From NCBI GenBank assembly GCA_963932465.1, contig OZ010791.1, positions 617,713,800 through 617,777,799 of the forward strand: 64,000 nt of DNA, in the 5' to 3' direction. Of this stretch, positions 34,941-47,753 are shown piece by piece. Source of the stretch: Maratus speciosus. Taxonomy: Eukaryota > Arthropoda > Arachnida > Araneae > Salticidae. Position 1 is the stretch's first letter, and each line of letters opens with the position of its first letter. A model generated the notes under the pieces. That model was not told the DNA's origin and did not search any database. It saw only the letters and a program-made list of their open reading frames with translations. Position numbers and translations under genes: made by a program.

Positions 34941-34983
34941 TAATTTTTCACTCCAGTTGGGTTTATTGTATTTATTGTATGTA

Positions 34984-35160
34984 CAGTCGTGGAAAAAAAA
35001 AAAGTAAACACCCCCTACTAACTCCTCAACAAACTATCGTAGACAAAAGTTACTGGTACCGAACGATTAGAAATAAAGTCTACATTTAAATGACGTATAT
35101 AAAATTTGCTTAGGGGGCCATCTACATATTAAAACGAATCCAAACTTCATTTTTTTTTTT
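34984..35160. mobile_element. mariner-like element, left end only
   Basis: It starts cagtcgtggaaaaaaaaaaa plus gtaaacacccc after TA (34982-34983) and follows the complete family to about 35,155, where it stops at a poly-T. It is the inverse of 33,345-33,513 with few differences, and the SINE beside it is inverted as well. It is therefore part of a segmental inverted duplication. Confidence 0.75.
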
Positions 35161-36001
35161 ACTTAAAATATTTCAGTTAATTTTGAAGATAGTGTAAAAC
35201 TCATAGTTCATTGCGCAGGTAAGTGTAATAGTAGTATGTAGTACAAAGTACACTGAAATATATTTAGTTGAATTGAATGTACGTTGTCTGGCGTAAGTAT
35301 GAAATATTGCTAAAAAAATGACAAAAAAAACTTTTTTATGAAGATATTGTTAGGATTTTATGTTTTTTTACCATTCTGTATTACAATTGAACTAAAAATA
35401 TGTGGATTTATTCAATATTGTATATTTTTTTATTGCAAATTTTTAATATAAGCACTCCGAACGTAGTCAGATACCTTAACAAACAGATCTATTAGTTTCG
35501 CACAGGCAATCGGAAATAGCAAATCAATCCACTATATTAAATAATGCTCAACACTGTCAGAATAACTCGTCCCTATACACTAAATTATTCCTCATTTTTT
35601 AATAAATAATTTTCGTAGAAAACACGTTTTATCCTCGAATTATTCCCAAAAGTCTGAAAAAGAGGGAGAAATTCCTTTCATTCCTAGCGCGCATGCCTAT
35701 TGGCTCTATTAATACTAAAATCCGAATTCATTTTAAAAACGTAAAACCAAAAATTCGATAAGTTTAAATTTCTAATTTAATTAAAAAATAAATAAAAAGC
35801 TAACAACAAAGAAAAGAAATGTTTTCGAATTTAAAAATAAATAACAATTAATTTTCTCATTGAGTTTAAAATATTTACAATGTAATCTTTCATGTAATTT
35901 TTTAATAGTCTTCATGAGCATACAATGAAGACTATTCCATCTAATAGTTTCGGTAGCAGACTTACCGACTTATGTGAGTGAGAGATGCCAAGCTGGTTAT
36001 C
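35161..36001. other. no feature seen
   Basis: AT-rich sequence without a supported gene or repeat boundary. Confidence 0.4.
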
Positions 36002-36071
36002 GTCCTCGTAGCTTAATGGTAGAGCAATGGAGTGCTATTCCAGAGATCCGGATTCGATTCGCTGCTTGGAC
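36002..36071 (+). pseudogene. tRNA-like pseudogene followed by T-run
   Basis: It has a good A-box (tagcttaatggtagagc), an anticodon arm with loop gtgctat (GCT) and a ttcgatt T-loop. The acceptor and T stems, however, have several mismatches. A T6 run, a possible Pol III terminator, follows directly. It is most likely a degenerate tRNA or tRNA-derived repeat. Confidence 0.4.
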
Positions 36072-36492
36072 CTTTTTTACTCTGTTGGTTTACGTTTAGT
36101 TAACAAAGTGAAAATTTTCACGTATTTAATATTCACAATTTATTTTTAAAATGTATAAAAAAAATATTCTCATTAAAAATATATTTTAACTGAACGCATT
36201 TAAAATAGTTAATGTAGCTAAAATATTAAATGGAAAAACGTTGATTTAAAAAAAAAAAAATGTTTGAAAATATAATATTCATATTTAACATCTAGCAATC
36301 TACATAAAAATATTTTTAATTCATATTTTTATCCTATTTTAATATTAAAGTATTAAAACCCCAGCCGCAATCTCATTAAAGGCAAAATCTTCCCGAAATT
36401 AACTTCAAAATTCAAACCTTCTTAAAGAAATTAATCAAGCTATACTCATCTGAGGCAAACATATTTACTTCAAATTGTTGCGCTACTGTACA

Positions 36493-36560
36493 GCTGTAGC
36501 CAAGTGGTTAGAGTAGTGATCTCGTAACACTAAGTTCGGTGGTTCGATCCCAAAGTCAGC
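36493..36560 (+). pseudogene. tRNA-like sequence
   Basis: The segments gtagccaagtggttagag (A-box-like) and ggttcgatcc (B-box) are spaced as in a tRNA. The acceptor outer four pairs match (gctg/cagc). The anticodon arm (loop ctcgtaa) and inner acceptor do not pair well. It is a degenerate tRNA or SINE head. Confidence 0.4.
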
Positions 36561-36637
36561 AACTTCTATTTTCTTCCATTGACCTCCATTTTCTTCCATT
36601 ACCTCCTGTAACGGAGAAAAAATAAAAAGCAATTTAA

Positions 36638-37380
36638 GGGGTCTCAGGACTCTTAAAGCTTTAAAATTTTCGAAAATTTAATTTTTTTAAATGTTAAACT
36701 CCTATCTTTTCTGAACATTTTAATATAATTGTTTCCTTGAAATTCACATTAGAAGAGAAGTTATGGCTATTCCCACTCAACAGCTGAGGCGGTGTTTCTG
36801 AAAGTGTCAAGTCATTTTTCTCCAAATGACGTTTTCAGGCATAACGCGCACGATATCTCAAAAACTTCTGAATATTTTTTCATAAAATTTTTAAAACATA
36901 TGTTTCATATTAGTCTGTAAAAACTGAACCTAAAATTTCCTTTTTATTGTTCAAAACAATGATTTTATAGGTGATTATAATGTTGAAATTTTTAACATTT
37001 TTCATTAGCTAAATACAACTTTGTATTAAAAATATAAAAATTCTTTAAATATAAATTTATTTGGGTTCAGGGCAATTATTGCAATTTGAAGTATAAGTAG
37101 GTACTAAAAGTTTCATTCTAGTCACAAAATTTATTGTGTAATCTTGCGCGTAACTTGTTATGCCGATTTTCTACTCGTCAAATGACTAGCAGTTTGGAGC
37201 CTCCTGTAAATGGTAATTCTGCATTTTGCAATTTCTTAAATATATGAAATAAAAAAGTACATGCTTATAATTTCATCCCAATAAAAATTGTGCCTTAAAA
37301 TCCAATACATTTTAAGATATTAAATGTTGAAAATGGTCCCTTTTTTTCGATTTTTCTAATTTTAAGAGTCCTGAGACCCC
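36638..37380. mobile_element. TTAA-flanked element, GGG...CCC ends (3)
   Basis: Perfect terminal inverted repeats of about 18 bp (ggggtctcaggactctta and its inverse) lie between TTAA tetramers (36634-36637, 37381-37384). The 743-bp interior is AT-rich and non-coding. Confidence 0.75.
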
Positions 37381-37445
37381 TTAACAAATTACAGCTTTTG
37401 GAAAATGATTTTTTCAAAGACTAAAATTTAAGACATAAAAAAATC

Positions 37446-37690
37446 CCACGGAGATGATCATACATTACGTACGCCATGGATTAAGCATGAACATTCCTGG
37501 ACCCATCATGAACAAATTTTAAAAGAAATTTCAGTTTTACAATTTTCGGTACTGCAAATTTTTAAACTTCTACGGAGCTGGTCATACATTACGTACGCCA
37601 TAGATTAAACATTAATATTCCTGGACCCATTTTAAATGAAATTTCATTATTAAACTTCTAAACATCCCACACTATTACTTTTTACACCGT
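37446..37690. repeat. two tandem copies of about 126 bp
   Basis: The phrases catacattacgtacgccat(a/g)g and attcctggacccat recur at 37,460-37,510 and 37,585-37,630, each followed by aaatttca(g/t). A related sequence in inverse is at 40,140-40,300. It may be part of an old repeat. Confidence 0.55.
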
Positions 37691-38550
37691 CGTATAGAGA
37701 AAAAAATGTACATTTAAATGCAATTTGTTTGAAAGCTGCATCTCAATTTGTTTCTGAGTTACTATTATTTATTTTTTTTGTAGTTTTTATTAATTTTTGT
37801 CATAGTGGCAAGTATCCATCTCTGTTGAAAGTAAAGGGAAAATACAGATTACTGTATAGACCAATCAGAAAACGAATAAAATGCGGGATTCTACTAATAA
37901 AACGCTTCAGATATGTTTTTGATTTCCTACCCTGACCGAGGACAATAACCATTTTTCCAAATGGTTAATAAATGAATATTCGTCTATTAAGAAAAGGATC
38001 CTGGTAGCAGTGCTGCCAGGAAAATTTCGGAGAATTGAAGGAAGTATTTCTGAAAGTGAAGCTCTTTTTTCTTAAAGAGTTTCTACCTTTAAATATTTTA
38101 TTAACGCTTCCCAATCTGTACTCCTGATCAGTTAACCAATGAAATAAATATAATACGGGATATCGAAAAAAATAACGGATTTAAAAAAGCCCTATAAATG
38201 TGTTAATTATGAACATGGATAAAAAGAAGAAAAGAAACTTCAAACAGCAAAATTCCAAGTTATCTTGTAAAGTAGGGTATGTTTTCTTGGAAAGATTTAA
38301 GTATGAACTTAACAAATTCAATATCTGTCTTATTGGGAAGCCTTCCACAAAATTAAACAAGAAAAAAAAAATCATGCATCAAGCATAGATTATGAATTAA
38401 TAAACAAAAAAAATATCGAAGTAAACATTTTAGAAGAGGCATAACCCATTTGAAACCAGATTTCAGCAATTACCGTGCATAGCCGGAAAAGTGGGTCAAT
38501 TCTTTGCTGCAGCCCTGTATTTAGTCTACAGATATGTCTATATTCTACAT

Positions 38551-40954
38551 CAGCCATACTCAACCTGCTTGCCTCATGTGGCCCGGCAACCTTTTATGTG
38601 CGGCCCGAGGCACATAATCATTAATCCACTTTTATAAAATTGATTCAGATGTTTGTAAAAGGTTTTTAAAACCTTCGTTGTTCCATCATATATTAGGTTG
38701 TAATGAAAGTTTTCCGCCAAATCACCATTACATAATACTAATTATATAACATATATAATTAACTGTAATTTTATATATAACCACCATTCCGCCAAACCTT
38801 CACGGTGACATATGATACAACACTAGTACCTAAAGCTGTAACGTTATTCGGTGACATTCAGTAGCTGACTTTTTGCAACAGAACTGGAAATAAATGATGG
38901 TTCTAATCTGGTAGCGTGATAACGATATTGTTTTACAAATTTCACAACATACTTCTATAAAACAAGCCCCTTTCTTTCAAATGCTAAAATTCGTTTGACA
39001 AAATATGAGCAAACATGTCAACGCGTCAACATGTCAATCACAAGTTGGAACCCGTCGAAATTCGACGAATTAAAATGTTTAGAATGGAATTGTTAGATCG
39101 AATTTATAATAAACCTGAAAAATAATTACAATTAAAAATTCATCTTGCATTGGTTGTCTAACTATTAAATAGTTTTTTTTAACTAAAATTACCAAAATAT
39201 TATTTCCACAAACTTAAACTGCTTAAATTATTGAAAAATTAAACTGTATTAGAATACGTAATCAAGATGAGTAATTATGTTTAAGTTATGGATTGAGGTT
39301 CTTATGTTTGTTTTTAAGGGATGAAAAAACAGAAAAAGGATTTAGTTTTGACACATCATAAAATTTTCTCTCATAAAATCTAAACAGCACGTTATTTTTA
39401 CATTCTCAAAATTTACATACGCACCACTCAAAATCACAATTTAAAAGTATTTTAACGCGAAATACATTATTAATGAATGTATTTCCAAACTTAAAGTCAC
39501 GTTTGTCCGATACAACTTTTCATGTGAACATTCGCACAAACTTTAAGTTCTAATCTCAGTACCCGCGAAAATTTACCATTCAGAAATTTGCCTTTACTTG
39601 CCATAGTACTGGCCATTTAGTATTGGTCAAATATTTAGTTTTATCAAAGAAAATGATCGTTTTGTTTTAAATATGACATTTAGTATTTGTCAAATATTTA
39701 GTTTTATCAAAGAAATGATCGTTTTGTTTTAAATATGACATCATTTTTACTCACTGAGTCATTTTGACTAGCGTCTCAAACTCAGAATATTCATTTACTC
39801 AGTAAAAATATTGAAATATCTTCTTCAATCTTTTGATTTATGAAGAAGAATGCGTGTTTTTTTTTTTTTTTTTTTTTTGTTTTTTTTTTTTTTTTTAATG
39901 GCTGACGTCATTCTCTGTTCAAAAATTAGAAAAAAATTACTTTTATTTCCATGTGAAAATGGCATCAATAAGGATATAATCAATAAAAATAAATAAACCA
40001 TGACTATTTTCCCTTTACTTTTAATAGAAATGGGGTACTTCAGTTGCCTCAATTACAAAATTGGTACTAAAAACTATACAAAAAATTAATATCTCAAAAA
40101 TAAATTGAGATAGAGCTATCAAACCAATTGCATTTAAAAGTTCATTTTTTCCCTATACGACGGTGTAAAAATTGAAACTGTGCGATGTTTAGAAGTTTAA
40201 AAATTTGCAGTAGCGAAAATTGCAAAACCGAAATTTCATTTTAAATTTCAAAGTGTTGCCATTCGCAGAATGACGTATGCGTTACGCACAGATATGTTTG
40301 TCCTTTATAATATAGATAGATATTAAAACATCCTTAATGTCATTTCCTTAGACAAAAGTTCTTTTTACATGTAGTTCTATTTGTGCTATAGTAGTGTATA
40401 TTTCTACAAAACTATAACGGAAAATTATTCCAAATTAATTAAACTTGCACTATATATTTCTACATTGAAAAAATTGAAAAAAGACTGACTTATTAAAGAA
40501 AATCTCCTGATTTTTTTATTTATTTATTTATTTATTTATCTATTTTTTAGTAACTGGAAAATGCTGCATGTTATATTAATCCGTTTATACTTATCGTATC
40601 GCTAATAATTTTTATTCGAATTGCCGCAGACAAAAATGCAGCAAAAAGTGTCAAACCGTTATTTCTAAACAATAATCTTTGAAGCATATTTCCACATCAT
40701 TTTCAACAGAAATCTACCTCTAAGTATATTGTTTGGAAATGGTGTTTTGAAAAAACTTTTGTAACATTTCTTCCAAAGACAAATTTTGATCCAGCTAATT
40801 ACATTAACCTCATTATTTTGCTTTGTTACACTACTTTTGTTACCTACTATTTTAATTTACCTTTTTAAAAGATATTATATAAGTATGTTGCGGTTCGCCT
40901 AACGTTACAAACATATGTCTGCGGCCCGCGAGTAAAAAAGGTTGAGTATGGCTG
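38551..40954. mobile_element. hAT element, 2.4 kb, perfect 8-bp target duplication
   Basis: The ends cagccatactcaacct and the inverse aggttgagtatggctg, each next to a cggcccg-rich subterminal region, start CAG and end CTG as hAT elements do. The octamer ttctacat flanks both sides (38543-38550, 40955-40962). Its size is close to an autonomous hAT, but I find no intact transposase frame. It holds a 66-bp near-perfect tandem duplication (39,612-39,742) and a long poly-T (39,857-39,896). Confidence 0.8.
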
Positions 40955-41157
40955 TTCTACATAGCATGCTAAAACTTCGTTTAGTAAGAAAATGCGTAAT
41001 AGGTTGAAAATTCACCTTCATAATATTTTACCAATATACTGAAACATACTTGAATCACCTGTCCTGTACATTACAAGTACAGACCTGTATATTATCAGCA
41101 GATTTTACAAGCGCCACATATTAAGCTAAAATTTAATTCAGACTAAAACATGATTAA

Positions 41158-42165
41158 GGGGGCACAGGACTTTTAAACTTTCCAAAAATCAGTTTTCGGA
41201 TTTTGTTTTATTCTGAATATTTTAAAATTTATCTACAATAAGCAAAAAACCCATTCAAAAATCTTCATTATTTCTTGAGTTATAGTCATTTATAGACTGT
41301 GAGTACAATTAAAAAGGTCCGTAGATATTGAAACTTTCAAACGCGTTTTCTCAGATTAGTAAATTTGGACTAGATTAATTTTAACATAATTATTCTAATT
41401 GGTAAATAAATCATATGAGATGTAAATTTCCAACTGGTCGAAAAATGTCTGGACCAAGATTCGAATAGTGCTATGATCAATAAGGTTAGCTGGGTGAATT
41501 AGATCCTTCAGATTCGTCCGGGATAGCTCATATGGTAAAGCACTGGCGGCTTCAGCGAGGAGATTCCTGGTCCGGACATTTTTCGTCCAGTTGGAAATAT
41601 ATTTTAATAGTAAATTTGGAGTTTGCACGTACTGTTACTTTCAAACTATATAAACTACAGCTTCAAAAAATTAAACAAATATGCGGTTTTTTATAGTCTT
41701 TATGCTAAAAAAAAAAAAAAAAAAAATCACATATATTGGTTATTTATTTTTTGCAGTTACAAAACTTAAAATTTGTGAAAATTTTGCATTTTCTTTTATT
41801 TTGTGTTAAAATTAAATTTTAAACAATAGTACTTTTTGTATATATTTTGATTTTAATTTAGAATTAGTTGTGATTCTATTTTGTTCAAAAATTGTTTTCT
41901 ATATGCATAACTTATAGAGTTTTATCATGCGAGCAGCACTTAATGATTTTAATTCACGCATTAGTGAGCTGAATTTTTTAATTTAAAATTTAAATATTAA
42001 TTTTGCATATATAACATTTATTTTTCAGGATAATAATAGCTAAGAATGTATACTTTAGACAGAAAGGGAAAAAAAAGATCTTAATTGCACATTATTTTTG
42101 TTTTGGTGCTTTCAAAAAGGCCATGTTTTTTAACGTTTCGACAAACTTAAAGGTTCTGTGCCCAC
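41158..42165. mobile_element. TTAA-flanked element, GGG...CCC-type ends (4), with SINE insertion
   Basis: The left end gggggcacaggacttttaaa and right end ttaaaggttctgtgccca(c) are inverted repeats between TTAA tetramers (41154-41157, 42166-42169). The interior carries the SINE foldback at about 41,395-41,605, so the SINE arrived later. Confidence 0.65.
41395..41605. repeat. tRNA-derived SINE foldback (family 2), damaged
   Basis: The body at 41516-41577 (gtccgggatagctcatatgg ... tccggac) lacks the T-arm segment taccgggttcgaa that the 53.7-kb copy has. The tail atttttcgtccagttggaaa follows. The tail and 3' body also occur in inverse directly upstream (41,395-41,465). Confidence 0.65.
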
Positions 42166-42179
42166 TTAAAACTACTGAA

Positions 42180-43445
42180 ATCATACTTCCGGGCATTATC
42201 GACCCTAGGAGATCATGTATCGAGTTCTTTGCGTGGCCCTGCATATGATTTTATTTATATTATACAAACATATCTTAGTATATTAAATATAGTTCAACTT
42301 CAAAGTGCATAACTCAAAAGCCGTCTTTAGGCCATACACGCTGATACTCCGCAATGCTTACGAATTATGTTGTGTAGCCCTGTATATGATCTATAGCATT
42401 TATACACACGACATAATAGGCAAAAATTTAGTTAAAGTTAAACTCGTATGCCCTGTAAATGAACGATAAATGCACATCATGTTATACAATAAGTATCTTG
42501 TTGTAAGTCTCAATAATGCACAGGGACCTGTTTAGAAAGAAACTGGATCCTTTAAAGGACCCTTCACAAAAATTTTCATTTCGAAACAGGACTCTTCACA
42601 AAAATTTTCATCTCAAAACAGGACCTTCACAAAAATTTTCACCTTAAAAAAGGACCCTTCACAAAATTATTTGTCCTAAAAATAGGCCTTTTACAACATT
42701 TTTCCAGCTCTAAACTAAAATTTTCACAAATTTAATCATTTAAAAGTAAAATCTAACCTGTCTCTTTTACCTAACCTGCTCTAACCTGTCACTTTTTTAT
42801 AAAGAAAATATATGTATTTTACATACATTATCTTCTTAAAAGTGTACAAAAAAGAACCTGAATATAACGATCATTTCAAATTCACAAATATAGGACTAGA
42901 TTTTTCACAAAGGTAAATAAGCGGTTCACAATTTCACAAAAACAGGACCCTGAGAGGAAAGTCTGGACAGACTCCTGATGCATATTAACTTCATCTTATT
43001 TGAAATAGTTTAACAGAGCTAAAATACTCTGCAAAAAGTTCCCCCCCCCCCCCATAGATCATTATGTAACGGAATTCTTTTGTGTGGCCCTATAAATGAA
43101 TAATAAATGCTTTGTACCCCATATTCTACAGAATGCATGTTTTAGTGCACTTCATAAATGCGTATCAATTTCACTATGTTTGAAATTTCCTAATATCATT
43201 TAAAATGAATTTGAAACATTTTTTTTCCCCATTGACAGTAATGTAACGGAATACTTTTGATCAGCAATGTAAAAGGAAATATAAATGCTACACACTACGT
43301 TTTCAATAGCGATCGTACTATAGTAAACATCAATAAAATACAAAAAAAAAAAAAAAAAAAAAATCAAGGCGATCCGAGTATATTCAGAAGAGTTAGAGCT
43401 CTTACAGACGGACAGGCAAATCGAAGTCATAGACACTTTTAAACT
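42180..43445. repeat. degenerate tandem-repeat element related to the Helentron-like group
   Basis: Repeated phrases gtgtggccctgtaaatga and atgtaacggaattcttttg recur (about 42,230, 42,390, 43,065, 43,780). The region ends near 43,400 in gagttagagctcttacagac, a gacggacaggca microsatellite and aaacaagttgg-like tail phrases. Similar tails are at 49,360-49,430, 49,780-49,850 and 56,220-56,300. It is interrupted by the element at 42521-42952. No genes are seen. Confidence 0.5.
42521..42952. mobile_element. hAT-like MITE with 39-bp minisatellite
   Basis: The ends cagggacctgttt and aaacaggaccctg have the CAGGG...CCCTG form of hAT elements. Inside, four to five copies of a ~39-bp unit (ggacccttcacaaaaatttt) lie at about 42,555-42,710. 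No matching 8-bp target duplication is found, so the ends may be eroded. Confidence 0.5.
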
Positions 43446-43919
43446 AAGTTGGAAATTGTTAAAAATACAGTCTTAAAGAAAATTCTTACGATGCCAAATA
43501 TTGCTATATATTACAATTGAATTGTATTCTTATTTAATTAATACATATTCTTATTTAATAAATAAAAATGCATTTCCAGCAATCATCGCTAATATACATA
43601 CAGTACTTCGGATACAATATAGTATCTGAAATCTTTGTGTGTCCCTGTAAATGCTATACACTTTGTATTATACATGAAATAACTTATAGTAAACTTGAGC
43701 GACGTATATCAATTTCATTATATACGAAATAGTTTAACATAATTAAAATACGCCGCAAACAATCCCCCCCCCCCCCATATCATTATGTAACGGAATTCTT
43801 TTGTGTGGCCATGTAAAGGATTAATAGCTATTCTTTGCACAGCATATTCTACAGAATACATATTTTAGTGCATTTCTTAAATGAATATCAATTTTATTAT
43901 ATTTGAAAGCGTGTAACAT

Positions 43920-45915
43920 TATTAATAAAAAAGAAAAATGCCCAGCTAAACTGATGGCATTGAGCTCACAGGCTATTCACATTAATTGTATATCATACTC
44001 TTATTTTAAAGAATAATGCCCCTCAAAAAATAAGTGAAGGGGAATTAGCCCCCGTTTCACCCTTTATACTTAACCAGTGAACCTCCAAATCTAATCAGGG
44101 AAGCTCCTTATCATAATAAACCGGTATACCAAATTTGGAGCAAATCGAATAATCCTGCAAAAAAAACCATTTATCTAAATTAAGGGGGTGGACTAGCCCC
44201 CCCACCTTTATCCTTAACCAATGAATCCCCAAAACGAATCAGGGAAGCTCCTTAACATAATAAACAGGTATACCAAATTTGGAGCAAAGCGAATAATTCT
44301 GCAAGAAAAAACCGTTTATATAAATTAAGGGGGGGGGGGGACTAGCCACCATTCCCCCTTTATCCTTAACCAATGAACCCACAAAACTAATCAGGGAAGT
44401 TCCTTAACATAATAAACCGGTATACCAACTTCGGAGCAAATCGAATCATTCTGCATGAAAAACCCATTTATCTAATTTAAGAGGGGCGGGCTAACCTCCC
44501 TTTTCCCCCTTTATCCTTAACCAAAGAACCCCCAAAACTAATCAGGGAAGCTCCTTAACCTAATAAACCGGTATACCAAATTCGGAGCAAATCGAATCAT
44601 TCTGCATGAAAAACCCATTTATCTGAATAAAAAGGGGTGGACTAACCCCCCTTTTCCCCCTTTATCCTTAACCAATGAACCCCCAAAACTAATCAGGGAA
44701 GTTCCTTAACATAATAAACCGGTATACCAAATACGGAGCAAATCGAATGACTCTGCATGAAAAACCCATTTATCTGAATTAAGGGGGGTGGACTAACCCC
44801 GTTTTCCCCCTTTATCCTTAACCAATGAACTCCCAAAACTAATCAGGGAAGTTCCTTAACTTAATAAACCGGTATACCAAATTTGGGGCAAATCGAATGA
44901 TTCTGCATGAAAAACCCAATTATCTGAATTAAGGGGGTGGACTAACCCCCCTTTTCCCCCTTTATCCTTAACCAATGAACCTCCATAACTAATCAGGGAA
45001 GTTCCTTAACATAATAAACCGGTATACCAAATTCGGAGAAAATCGAATCATTCTGCATGAAAAACACATTTATCTGAATTAAGGGGTGGACTAGCCCCCC
45101 TTTTCCCCTTTATTCTTAACCAATGAACGCCAAAACTAATCAGGGAAGTTCCTTAACCTAATTAACCGGTATACCAAATTCGGAGCAAATCGAATCATTC
45201 TGCATGAAAAACTCATTTATCTGAATAAAAAGGGGTGGACTAACCCCCCTTTTCCCCCTTTATCCTTAACCAATGAACCCCCAAAACTAATCAGGGAAGT
45301 TCCTTAACCTAATTAACCGGTATACCAAATTCGGAGCAAATCGAATCATTCTGCATGAAAAACCCATTTATCTGAATAAAAAGGGGTGGACTAACCCCCC
45401 TTTTCCCCCTTTATCCTTAACCAATGAGCCCCAAAACTAATCAGGGAAGTTCCTTAACATAATAAACCGGTATACCAAATTCGGGGCAAATCGAATGATT
45501 CTGCATGAAAAACCCAATTATCTGAATTAAGGGGGTGGACTAACCCCCCTTTTCCCCCTTTATCCTTAACCAATGAACCTCCAAAACTAATCAGGGAAGT
45601 TCCTTAACATAATAAACCGGTATACCAAATTCGGAGAAAATCGAATCATTCTGCATGAAAAACCCATTTATCTGAATTAAGGGGTTGGACTAACCCCGTT
45701 TTTCCCCCTTTATCCTTAACCAATGAACTCCCAAAACTAATCAGGGAAGCGCCTTATCACAATGAACCTAGGAAAAAATTTTGAAGCAAATCGGATGTTT
45801 CTATCAAGAGTTATCGCGTTACGTACATACGTACGTACGTACATACATACATACATACATACATACAGAGCGGGCGGGCACATTAGCTCTCAGGCTTTGA
45901 TAGCCTGTGAGTTCA
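43920..45915 (+). mobile_element. Helentron-like (HINE) element, family C
   Basis: It starts with attaataaaa..gaaaaatgcccag and the subterminal gagctcacaggctat (43962). About twelve tandem copies of ~150 bp follow (44,080-45,760), each with aatcagggaagttcctta and ccggtatacc. Then comes a tacg/taca microsatellite (45,825-45,868) and a 3' hairpin ctctcaggctttgatagcctgtgag (45,887-45,911) that inverts the left repeat. Copies within the array are highly similar, indicating recent homogenisation. A second element of the family is at 51340-53565. Confidence 0.7.
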
Positions 45916-47536
45916 AACACACGAAGCTCAATTTAGTGGAAACCGAATATAGGAGATTCACTTACTAATTTTTATCAATACTAAATCATTATGAATGAGA
46001 ATTTCACGAAATTAGTCAGCTTTATTCAAGCTGCTTTTATTTAAAGTAACTTATATTTGGCTGAGATGTTGATGTATACTATCCACATGCTTTCTCACGT
46101 GGAAATAGGCGAATACGTGTGTTATCGCGTGACAAATACAAGATCGTTTCAAAATGTTAGCCATACTAGAAATTCAAAGTACTATAATTCAACCATTTTT
46201 TAAGATATAAACAAAAGAACAAATTTTCAGAAACAAAATCTGCTCCGGAATCTTTGTATCGAGGCCAAACACATAAAAAAATCTTTTTTCATTTTCCAAT
46301 TTTTTAATACCTCATTTTAAATTTTAAATTTAATTTTTTTTAAATGTCAACCCTTTTGAAACAAGATGGCGAATAAAGCTGGCCAACGAACTCGGTCGAG
46401 ACATTGGTATGTACTATGTACAGACCAAGTAACATCCAAATCGGTTCATAAATACGCTTGTTATCGCGTGACAAAAATCAGGTCGTTTTAAAATGTCAGC
46501 CACAATAGAAATTCAAAACGCTATAACTCAGCCATTTTTTTAGATATAGACGAAACAAAAACTGTTCTGAGATCTTTGTATTAAGTTCAAACACATACAC
46601 AAAAAATCTTTTTCATTTTCTAATATTTTGGTATCTCATTTTAAATTTTAAATTTTTTAAATTTTTTTAAATGGCCGCCATTTTGAAACAAGATGGCGGA
46701 TGAAGCTGGCCAACGAACTCTGTCGAGATATTTGCATGTACTATGTACACACCAAAGTACATCCAAATCGGATCATAAATACGCCTGTTATCACGTGACA
46801 AATATCAGGACGTTTCAAAATGTCAGCCACGCTAGAAATTCAAAATGCTATAACTCAGCCATTTTTTGAGATATAGACGAAACGAAAACTGCTCCCGAAT
46901 CTTTGTATCAAGGTCAAATACATAAAAAAAAATATTTTTTCAATTTTCAATTTTTTGGTACCACATTTCAAATTTAAATTTTTCTTAAAAATTTAAATGG
47001 CTACCATTTTTAAACAAGATGGCGGATGAAGCTGGCCAACGAACTCGGTCGAGACATTGGTATGTACTATGTACAAACGAAGTTACATCCAAATCGGTTC
47101 ATAAATACGCCTTTTATCGCGTGACAAATTTCAGGACGTTTCAAAATGTCAGCCATGCTAGAAATTCAAAATGCTATAACTCAGCCATTTTTAAAGATAT
47201 AGACGAAACAAAAACTGCTCCGGATTCTTTGTATAAAGGTCAAATACATAAGAAAAAAATATTTTTCCATTTTCAATTCTTTGGTACCACATTTCAAATT
47301 TCAAATTTTTAAGAAAATTTTAAATGGCCGCCATTTTGAAACAAAATAGCGGATGAAGCTGGTCAACGAACTCGGTCGAGATATTGGTATGTACTATGTA
47401 CATACCGAATTACATCCAAATCGGTTCATAAATTCGAGAGTTACAGTATGACAAAGGTCAGATATATATATATATATATGGATATATATATGGGTGCGCT
47501 GGTTCAGGCTAAATATAATCTTATACTGCTTTATAT

Positions 47537-47576
<40 letters not shown>

Positions 47577-47753
47577 ACTTTTGAACGGAGGGTGGTTTCG
47601 GGGTCTGGGGGTCATGATCGATGAAAATATACCAAATTTTTTTGAAATCGCTTTCCTCCGAACGGCTGCAATAGGTAGCTTTTTGTAATGAAAGCTACCT
47701 AATAACATCCTTAAATTTCAGGACAACCCGTGTATATTTACGAGCGTTAGAGC

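Noticed and set aside
43200..43442. Opposing 78- and 61-residue ORFs
   Set aside because: They lie in a repetitive Helentron-like tail containing a poly-A tract; no domain.
44080..45760. Regular repeats suggestive of a CRISPR array
   Set aside because: The ~150-bp units are contiguous without unique spacers, and the genome is eukaryotic; this is the tandem array of a mobile element.
47019..47312. 97-residue plus-strand ORF starting MADEAGQRTRSRH
   Set aside because: It is one unit of the 326-bp tandem repeat; the same sequence with stops recurs in the neighbouring units, and no domain is seen.
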